A DNA stretch of 64,000 nucleotides from Loripinus fragilis (Eukaryota; Mollusca; Bivalvia; Lucinida; Lucinidae): positions 28,115,213 to 28,179,212 of the forward strand of contig OZ026519.1 of assembly GCA_964019695.1 (NCBI GenBank), given 5' to 3'. The translations under genes were made by a program, and so were the position numbers. How positions within the stretch are numbered: the stretch's first letter is position 1; the number at the start of each line of letters is the position of its first letter. Below the pieces are notes generated by a model, which saw nothing but the letters and a program-made list of their open reading frames with translations, was not told the origin of the DNA and did no database searches. Shown one piece after another: positions 21,116 to 64,000 of the stretch.

Positions 21116-23176
21116 GCATCGTAAATTATGGTGTCTTCAAACATTATGCTGGCTCCATGGTGAGCAATCGTTGCCCATTGGGCTACTTTTTTTTGCACGC
21201 ACCTCATCCAGGCATAGATTAATGTAAAGGCAACACCTGACTGAATATTTGCAAGCAATACATTTGCCCCTATAGATTTATTACTTTAAAACTTTCGGAT
21301 ACCAGCCTAGTGAACTCATAATGTTGACTACCCTAGCAACAAAACATTTTTGTGACAAGCATTAATCGTGAGACCATATCCATAATTACTGATTTACAGT
21401 TACCAACTCACTAATTTGAATGTCCCTAGGTCAAATACTTCAATCTTTGATTGTTTTATTTGCAAAGTATTATTATAATATCAACCACATTTTGTCAATT
21501 AAATAAAACAAATTGTAGGCATAAATGATTCATACACCTCTCTAGCAATATTGCAGACAGTTACCATGGTTGCCTTACATATGTTCTTATCTAATGCTTG
21601 ATTGGGTCAAATATATTGTGTGTGTTTTATAGAAACGAGCGAGCATGACTAAGAAAATGACAGACAACTCGTGACATCATGAGAAAGAGACAGCAAAACA
21701 AAATGATTTATAAAAAAAAGGCTAAATAATCTGGGGAAATGGGTCCTTCAGAAAAAGAGAGAGCCTACACCGTATTTGAATACGCTAGACCCGCTTTCAT
21801 TGAGTAAGTTCATGTGAATTAACTCATCTTGTTTTGTGCTGTTACAATGCACGCTATAATAAGGTCTATAGAATGATTGTGGCGTTTCAGGACGGTCCAC
21901 TTGTTCTGCAGACGTTTGAGATCCTAAAGAAATTGACATTCCTTGTTGCCTCTTAATTTTGTTTCTTTAAAAGATCAAGTGCATTTCACTAAATGACATT
22001 GTGCATGGCGTCTCACAGTTTTGCCATGGCTTACAGAGAGGTTGATCTTATGTTTATTCATGAAACCTGGAACGCATTGATGGTTGACGCATTACCTGGA
22101 GATAGTATCTTATGTTTTAATATTGACACTTACAATTTATGAATATTCAGTCTCTAAAATGAAACGAAGTAAGAGCTTGACTGGGTCTACATGTACTGAT
22201 CAGGAAAAATGGCTGGATCATATATGCAATTGGCGGAGGATTAAGCGAGCGTGTGCATTTGAACATGCTCGTCTGAGCAATAGTTGTTTCCACACACGTA
22301 GTGTAAAATATCTCGTAGCGGCAGTCAAAACCTGCATGGTAGTTGTTCGTGTAATGGAGACATAAGGTCTATTCTTAACTTCTAAAAAGAAAACAAACAC
22401 AGTTTGCGTGTTGGCGCGCTTTAACGTGAGCAAATGAGCAGCGTGACATGGAAGGACGGTGCAGACCTTGATGAGATCTTTTAAGAAATGCTTGTTAAAG
22501 CCCTGCCAGTAGCACAGCTTACTTAACCCTTAGATCTTCTCATTGCCGAAGTACCTGCCGTCCAACCCACATGACACCAAACTTTCTCTTTTTATTTGGC
22601 GAAAACTTGCTGTTATTTTATACAGTGCAGTATACCACATAGCAATGACGACGTCCAAATCAACACGGCAAGATCTCTTGCTCGAATCTATACAAAATTT
22701 TGTGTGTTGCTCACGTCTGCGAAGCCGCCTTGGAACTGATTTTTCACGAAACTTCGTTCACAAATACCTGATTATTCTCAGTCCGTGCATGACGACTGAG
22801 TAATGATATACTGCACAACCTTTGTTAATGCTAGTACCGACTAGACAAATATACTGCTCTATTCGATGAAACGAGCAGAATGTTAAGTACCATAACCGCA
22901 TAACCGGTTTTGATTGTTACATGCAGTTGTACATAGACCTGCTGAATCCGTACATACACTGTGGCCGACGAAGAAAACTGATCAGGATCCACAATGTTTC
23001 AAACACACCTTTGATAGTATTGTTAATAATGGAGTATATAGTACGAACCTGTGTTAATACCTGTGTTAAAAGGCCACTCTAAAAAGGACCAAAAATTGGG
23101 TTTGAATACCAATTATCGTTTAATGCAGGTCAAAAGTATTGCAGAATGCTCCAAAAACAACAAAATACATATTTAA
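21116..23176. other. Unannotated stretch
   Basis: No convincing gene. Open frames (for example 22084-22365) show no motif I recognise and have no clear splice context. Confidence 0.3.
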
Positions 23177-23901
23177 GGTCACTACCCATAGCAATAACCG
23201 TAACTCTAAATCATCAAGGGAGGTAATACTTGGTAGCGTTCGATTATGACAAAGTGTGATTTTACGCAACTATGATATGTTTTCTACAGACAGAAATGCC
23301 CGTTACACTGCACATTGGTAATCTGAAAGTGATTGATATCACATTAAAAATACAAACAAAAATTTTAGTATAATGAACAACAAAAGGTGGCATTCTTTAC
23401 GGATACTAAACGAGGGACGCTCAGCTCTGTGTGAAGAAAAAAATCAGTCAGTGTAATGGAACACGCATTTTACCAGGGAAATGTCAGTCGACTGTTCGCG
23501 GTTTTTGACAATTTACAACAACAATAATGATACAACTACATGTATATAGATCTATATATGATTTTCTGGTTCTGTTTTACCTGCATTAGAATTTCACCAA
23601 GACAGACTATCTCGTCACGTTCTCTAGCGTCTACGTTGAACCTGACGTGCGCTTATGTCGTCACTTGCTCTTATGACGTCATTATACGTGAATAACAAGT
23701 ATTGAACTTGACGTTGACGTTGAGTGTCCCTCGCTTTAATTAGGGTCCTAAACTATGATAATTTGCCTTATCTCAAATTTGTTCCAATATTTAGCTACAA
23801 GGGCTATCTTGGGCTAAGGTTGACCCAAGTATAGTCGTGAGTCTAAATTAAAGTAGGCCTACTCTAAATTTACAAAGTTACGCGAGAAATTCTACCATCA
23901 T

Positions 23902-24100
23902 AGTCTGCGAACAACTAAGGCGCAGACCAGCTTGCGCATCCACGCGTTCTGATCAGCTCCTTTGCTATTCACTTATTGAATAGTATCATATTAAAACTTG
24001 CCCCAAGCGATATTTCACTATTCTATCTAGTCTCTGTGGCTGAGAAGGCTGGTTTTGGTATGATTTTATCGGAAACCCTGAAGATTGGTTTTGTCGCATC
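23902..24100. mobile_element. MITE family F copy, degraded
   Basis: Contains CTGCGAACAACTAAGGCGCAGACCAGC-type left end (in part), TGCGCATCCACGCG core, ATTCACTTATTGAATAGTATC, and a right end GGTTTTGTCGCA. This is the same order as the reverse complement of the complete copy at 26134-26330. Confidence 0.55.
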
Positions 24101-24374
24101 GATGCTCATTTATATATATGTAAATGCGGACCCAATCCGCAAACCTGGTTCATGTGATATGCACACAGAAAATGTCTAGCCCCTCTAGACTATATGTATA
24201 CTCGTGGCCAATTCCGCCCATGACCAACACCGACGGGATCCGTACCAAAAATAATACCCCCTCCCCCTCCGCGCCGCTGAATACCCCCTTCGGTAGCGGG
24301 AAGGGTGGGGGCATAAAAAGAACCTTTTCTGATAAATGCGGGTCCACCAAAAGCATAGGTAAGTTACATCTATG

Positions 24375-24407
24375 GGTACTCAGTGAGACGGTTCTTTTGA
24401 GCACCCG
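24375..24407. repeat. Short palindrome shared with 31000-31032
   Basis: GGGTACTC and GAGCACCC flank a GACGGTTCTTTT segment. The inverse orientation of the same 33-bp block occurs at about 31000-31032. Confidence 0.5.
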
Positions 24408-25809
24408 AAACAAATATAAAAATAATGAGTAATAAAATATTTACAATTTTACGCTAAATTTTTTGCTAATCTCCAAGTTAACTCTACATTTGACATGTTT
24501 CAACCGAAAGATGTCCGTCAAGGGATATATAGATCTTCCTTTGGGCAAGCGTTAAGGTCTGGCCTTGCTTCGCAATCGGGCATTAGTATGGCGCCCGAGG
24601 CCGCAATAAAGATTTAAAACAATTCAAATTCTTGGGTGAATACATGTAGTATATGCATCGATAAATTAAAGCTATGCATATTAAAACAGCACATTTTTCA
24701 CGTAAATTAGACATGCATAGTTACCCCGTGACCTTGAAAAACGGTAAATGTCACCAAAACATTATATCTCTATCCTAATGATGTATTTATGCAAATTTGG
24801 TCATAAATATCTCGACTAGGTGTTCAGAGGAAATGCAGATTAGTTTCATTTTACCGTGGGAGGGGTATTTTGGTATCGTTTTGGGTATGGAAAAGTCTTC
24901 TCATAAATGCATATATCTGTTCCAGGTATTGGAGTATATATATAGTTTCATTTTGAGGGTCACAGTGAGGTATTTCAATCAATGGTGTTTGGTTCGTAAG
25001 GTTTTAACATGCTTAGAAATAAGAAAAGCCTGATTAGTTCATTATTTTGCAGTTTAGGGGGCAGGGATAATTATTTGGTAATATCTCACTAATTGGGTGT
25101 GATTGTTTTTAAAATTCTGTCATAGTGCATCTTATATAATGATCACTTTCCTAACAAAAAATGAGAAAAATTTATTTTTTAAAGTGTGTTTAATTATTGA
25201 ATTATCAGTCAGTGCTTGCTGAAAATGAATGCATAAATATCGGTGAATGCTGGTTTGAAAGCTTGATATGAAGAAAAATACTTGTAAAGCTGCAAAAGAA
25301 TGGTTCTAGAAAAGTTTCTTAATCATCAATGACTTCGTATGCTTGTTTAAAATAGCGATTTTCAAATACAAATTTGAGTTACGGAATATTTTACTTGTCT
25401 TAACGAGTTTCCAAAAAAGCTGCGTAAAAAGCCAACGTAGGCCATATAATGAAGAGCTGTAACTTTTGAACTGGACGGTAAATTTTCCGTATTTTGCGTT
25501 ATTTTTCTTATAATATTATGTACTACAGAATATCAAAATATGAAAAAATTCTATTTTTTGGAAAAAAAATCGTCCAGGTGTGGGCAGTGACCTTAAACTA
25601 ATTAATGCTCAAATTCGACGTTTATTTTCGAAGTATTGAAGTTATCAATTACTTTAAATTAGAAAAAGTCTATAAACTATGTTGCTGATATGGTATCATA
25701 CACGCCACCGTTTAAACAGACAAATAATCAAAAAGCTTTGACTGACTGTGCAGAAAGGCGCTTAGACTGGCCCCAGTCTAAAAGGTGCTGGATGCTGTAT
25801 GTGCCCATG

Positions 25810-25817
25810 TGACGTCA
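25810..25817. promoter_or_regulatory. CRE-like TGACGTCA site
   Basis: A perfect palindromic TGACGTCA lies 233 bp upstream of the CUB gene ATG. CREB/ATF factors bind this octamer in animals. Its use here is inferred from position only. Confidence 0.35.
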
Positions 25818-25977
25818 TCAGCAGCGTGCAGTTTTTATAGGAATTCTGGGTTGCACATTAAAACCTGCGAGTAACTTTTCAATCGCATGTACGGTTTACA
25901 AGAAAAGTACAAAAATATGGTGATGCGTTTTCAAAGTCCTCTAGTATAGTATGCTGATTTACTCAGCAGAACAAGGG

Positions 25978-25989
25978 TTATATTTAAAG
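25978..25989 (+). promoter_or_regulatory. TATA-like element of the CUB gene
   Basis: TTATATTTAAAG lies about 60-70 bp upstream of ATG 26050. A start of transcription about 30 bp downstream would give a short 5-prime UTR of about 40 nt. Confidence 0.35.
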
Positions 25990-26049
25990 CAGCTCACATT
26001 GTCAGCATTGGGAGAACATTTCTGCGGCTTCATTTGTTTTGAGCTAGGG

Positions 26050-60427
<34,378 letters not shown>

Positions 60428-60493
60428 GTACGTTCAACATTATCAACATTATTGACTAATATTTAATTGCTAATAGCATTAGGCAATCCAAAT

Positions 60494-60730
60494 GAGCCAC
60501 GGCATGAGATTTCCAACAATTTGACATTTTGACAATTGCAGACTCGGACGAGCCTATGCAGTCGCCTTTTAAGCAAAGAAATTTCAAGTGATGTTCAGTT
60601 AGAAGCTTAACAGTCATAGAATATTTAAGCGACTAGCAAAGGCTCTGATCTGTCTGCGCGTATGTGCAGGCTGGTCTGCGCCTTTGCTGGTTGCACATAC
60701 CACACCGTTGGAAATCTCGTGTCACGGCTA
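60494..60730. mobile_element. MITE family A copy 4 (237 bp, TSD AAAT)
   Basis: Left end GAGCCACGGCATGAGATTTC, right end TCGTGTCACGGCTA (last base changed). Flanked by AAAT at 60490-60493 and 60731-60734. The inner core reads GTCTGCGCGTATGTGCAGG. Confidence 0.78.
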
Positions 60731-60945
60731 AAATACAGAAACCGTAACTGGACAATTAAAAAGAGGCGGTCCATGGTGGTGTGATCGAGGCTGTAACCAG
60801 TATATTTTCAGAAAAATAATCTTAGGCCCTGGTGGCTACGGCTGCTGACTGCAATAAGTTCCAAATGATACTGCCTCTGAGGCAATAAAGGCGTTGTATG
60901 AGTATACCAATAACCATGCCATCACTGCCAAGACATATATAATAT

Positions 60946-61149
60946 GGGAGCGCAGTGGCTCAGTGGTAGAGTGCTTGACTCGAGACCGAGGGGCCGCGGG
61001 TTCGAGCCTCACCGGCGTCACTGCGTTGTGTCCTTGAGCAAGAACATTAATCCTAGCTTAGTACTGGTTCAACCCAGGAAGACCCGTCCCTATATAACTG
61101 AAAGATTGTTGATGGGATGTAAAGAATCAAATCAAACAAAAAAAAAACA
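60946..61149 (+). repeat. tRNA-derived SINE copy c
   Basis: A box TGGCTCAGTGG and B box GGTTCGAGCC, then a body almost identical to copy a (TTAGTACTGGTTCAACCCAG) and a tail GTTGATGGGATGTAAAGAAT with an A-rich end. Confidence 0.82.
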
Positions 61150-62790
61150 AGACATATCTTGTGATTATTACAGATCCTAAAAAGTAGACAATAAATTGGT
61201 GGTAAAATAATTTACTGTCGATGGAAAAATCCAATGGTTTTAATTTTATACTTTTCCTCATCACAGTATGTAAACTGAAATAAACATCCTGTACCTTTTC
61301 CTCCTAGCTCACGCCGTATAAACATGAATTTCAGCGCTCGTGCGTAACCAGTAGTCGGTAATCGTGCCGATTTGAGGTTTTATGCCGATTTTTTTGGACC
61401 AGCTATCATGATTTAGCAACTGTAGCATACGTGTGGTAAGTTAATTGTGTATTCTCTTGTTTTTTATCCCCATTTAATCTTGTATAACGAAATCCTCCGT
61501 GCTGTGTTTTGAATTTGCATTCAACCAAGCTTATTAAATCAGGCGTTATTGTCAAAGAAAACGCATGTTGCTGTCAATCCTTTTCATCAAGAGTCTGTAG
61601 ATGAATAGTTTTGCCCTCCACCCAAAGGATTATTATGGGATCTTTACAAATTATGCTTAAAATGCTTAAAATGGTGTCCACTGACGATACAAATACTATA
61701 CCAACAACTGCGCTCACACTGTACCACTAGCTTGGATGCATGATGAAGTTACTGTACCGCAAACTGGATGAAGCTAAATCTGACTTCATGCTCATACAGT
61801 TATAAATTCCATCTTTATAATCTCAAGACGCATTTCAGTGTTTTCATTGATTTAGAAAATAAAATTACAGGGCCATGTACATCATTTAGCTCTCACAAAC
61901 GAATTAAAAGCTTTCATCTAATTATAATTTCAAGAGAGTTTATTACTTTCATGCATCTAAGTAGCGATGATTGAGACAAGCCTTCCATTCCCACAGTCTC
62001 GCCAATGATATTCATCTTTTACACTCACAATTAAAGTTTGTTTTGATGCTTGAGGTATCAGTTAACAAATCAGTCATGTCTGAACGATTTCCTGTCTTCC
62101 TCTGTTGAACCAGTACTTATTAGTGGATAAAGCCTTTGGTGAAGGACACATAATGACAAAGGAAGGGTGTATATTAGACAAAGGCTGCCAACCCCCTGAA
62201 GATAGCTACAGATTTACACTCAAATAATGCATTTACATATATGTGATAGTGTCAAAATCTCATGAGCTGGCCTGTTCTTTGATGATACCCATTGGTGAGT
62301 TTTTTCATGAAACAAATTAAGAATTGTATGATGATATTGTTTGCTGATACAGAATATTAAATACCGTTCGGACAGCTGTAGATTGTCTTTCTAATCCCAA
62401 CCGCAATTTGGAGAGTGGATTATGAAAATGGACATCATGTGCCAATCTATCTATTAATTCATCCATCCATCTGTCCTTAACACGTCCTTGTCCTTTCCTG
62501 CTCTCCTGAACTATTTGAAAGATCTTTATCAAACTTGGTGAAATAATGATCCTACTAAAATGGTATGCAAAACCAATAGCATAACTATGCAGGCTCAAGG
62601 TCAAGGTCACAATCATTAGTCAATGGAGGCTGTTATTTATACAATTTTAATTAACTTCCTATAATTTTTTAAAAAACAATAAAATTCCCAGTTTCATCAC
62701 AAACTGTACATATTTTTGTGTCGCCTGCAAATCATGGTGGTCACATATGGATCATGTCTAGGTCGTCATCGTCGTCTTCTGAGTTGTCCA
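61150..62790. other. Unannotated stretch downstream of exon 5
   Basis: No gene recognised; the next CUB-gene exon is not evident here. The minus-strand frame 62616-62317 (with KGQGRVKDRWMDELIDRL) has no clear homology. Confidence 0.3.
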
Positions 62791-62796
62791 TGTTGT

Positions 62797-63120
62797 AACA
62801 CTTTAGGTTTCTGATCGATAACTTTTGAAGGGATCCATCAATTCCATTCAAACTTTACAGAAATGTCAACCATCATTAATACAGATCAAGTTTGAAAGGT
62901 TGACAATCCGCAAAATTTTGACTTAGTTATGACCCCTTTTATACTTAGATTGTGGCTAAATTGTGGGTTTTGATCAAAAAACTTTTGAAGGGATGCAACT
63001 ATTTCATTCAATTTTTACTGAAGGGTAAAGCATCATAGAATACAGGTCAAGTTCGAATCTGGAGATCAATCTCAATTAGTTTACTGAGTTATGGCCCTGT
63101 TTTGACTTAGGTTTAGGCTA
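62797..63120. repeat. Two tandem units of about 165 bp
   Basis: AACTTTTGAAGGGATCCATC and AACTTTTGAAGGGATGCAAC, then ATTCATTCAAAC/TTCATTCAATTT, CAGATCAAGTT/CAGGTCAAGTT and GACTTAGTTATGACCCC/TACTGAGTTATGGCCC, appear in the same order in both units. Confidence 0.65.
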
Positions 63121-63309
63121 ATGATAAAGCTATATTGGCCTTTTTGTGGAATAAAATTCACATTTCTCCAAAACTATTATATCTGACACTTTCTCACAAT
63201 AGGCCATGGTTACCCAGTGCCTGTAGATAAACATGACAGTGATTAAAAATTTACCCCACCCCTAGACCCCTTAGGTGGGGTCAAATGTAAAATATTTAAA
63301 TTTTACAAC

Positions 63310-64000
63310 AACTCAAACTATGTCAAAATAGGGCTTTGAATGTCGAAATACAACATTCAGCCCAGTTCCAAGGTCAAAATAGGATTTGGAATGTCAAAAT
63401 ACGATATTCCGCCCGATTTCGAATGTGGTAATAGGATTTTGAAATTCAAATTACCATATTCGGCCCAAGTTCAAATGTCAAAAATGGATTTTGAATGTTA
63501 AAATACGATATTCAGCCTTAATTTGAATGTCAAAATAGGATTTTGAATGGAATGTCAAAATGCGATATACGACCCCTTTTCCTATGTCAAAATAGGATTT
63601 TGAATGTTGAAATACGATATTCAACCTCAATTTGAATGTCAAAATAGGAATTTGAATGCCAACTGCGATATGCGGCCCCCAGTTCAAATGTCAAAATAGG
63701 ATTTTGTATGTCAAAATTCGATATTCAGCCCTATTTCGAATGTCAAAATAGGATTTTTAATGTCAAAATTCGATATTCGGCCCCAGTTCAAATGTCAAAA
63801 TAGGATTTTGAATGTCAAAATATGATATTTGTCCTGGTTTCAAATGCCAAAATAGGATTTCGAATGTCATTTGCGATGTTCAGTCTCAGCTCGAATGTCA
63901 AAATAGGATTTTGAATGTCGAAATACGATATTTGGCCTCTGTTTGATTGTTAAAATAGGATTTTGAATGTCAAAATAGGATATTCAGCCTCAATTCGTAT
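63310..64000. repeat. Minisatellite, unit about 50-57 bp, about 13 copies, runs off the window
   Basis: ATGTCAAAATAGGATTTTGA then ATGTCAAAATACGATATTC then a variable CAGCC-type linker, repeated from about 63320 with spacings mostly 50-56 bp. Units diverge by substitutions and small indels. The right boundary is outside the window. Confidence 0.9.

Larger units (their letters stand above)
23177..25592. mobile_element. Possible TTAA-flanked DNA transposon remnant (2.4 kb)
   Basis: Ends GGTCACTACCCA (23177-23188) and, inverted, TGGGCAGTGACC (25581-25592) match at 11 of 12 positions. Each is flanked by TTAA (23173-23176 and 25593-25596). TTAA target sites are typical of piggyBac, Kolobok and Sola3 elements. 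No transposase is readable inside, and the short repeats in AT-rich DNA could be chance. Confidence 0.35.

Noticed and set aside
62317..62616. 99-codon minus-strand frame with KGQGRVKDRWMDELIDRL
   Set aside because: No recognisable domain, no splice context, and the rest of the frame is low-information; probably chance.

Overview
The window looks like low-GC animal nuclear DNA. It has spliced CUB-domain exons with introns of 0.7 to 19 kb, several classes of decayed retrotransposon, many short inverted-repeat elements, tRNA-derived SINEs, satellites and a long GT microsatellite. The mix (palindromic MITEs carrying a GCGCATATGCGCAGGCTG-type core, GGATCCAGAGGGGGG-type elements, a LINE with zinc-knuckle ORF1 and RNase H, a DIRS-like remnant, a Gmr1-like Ty3/Gypsy element) suggests a marine invertebrate, most likely a bivalve mollusc. 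That is inference; nothing here names the species.

Layout. 0.4-4.9 kb: a Ty3/Gypsy element whose integrase lies upstream of reverse transcriptase (Gmr1-like order), gag open but pol broken. 5-12 kb: non-coding DNA with MITEs and a 273-bp palindrome. 12-20 kb: a LINE 3-prime fragment, then two head-to-head copies of one I/Jockey-type LINE, the minus copy internally deleted and the plus copy cut off at its 3-prime end against a satellite (20.0-21.1 kb) built of alternating about 160- and 177-bp units. 21-26 kb: mostly unrecognised, with a possible TTAA-flanked element.

26.05-60.43 kb: the only host-type gene recognised, on the plus strand. It has a signal-peptide exon and four exons encoding two CUB domains, with consistent phases (1-0-1-0-1), and probably continues past the window. 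Its introns hold most of the remaining features: a 3.7-kb and a 1.05-kb terminal-inverted-repeat element, SINEs, MITEs, an intact antisense ORF (42.1-45.4 kb) joining a transposase-like core to an OTU-like cysteine-protease domain, a GT microsatellite, two inverted copies of an element carrying repeated GTGACTGCACTGAC motifs, a mariner-sized TA-flanked element, and a minus-strand DIRS-like remnant lying between two identical 217-bp direct repeats. One 237-bp MITE ends 8 nt before the acceptor of exon 4.

60.4-64 kb: a further MITE, a SINE, and two tandem arrays, one running off the window end. No CRISPR array, prokaryotic operon, rRNA gene or confident functional tRNA gene was seen. The genes do not form a pathway: one secreted or extracellular CUB protein gene is embedded in transposon-derived DNA.
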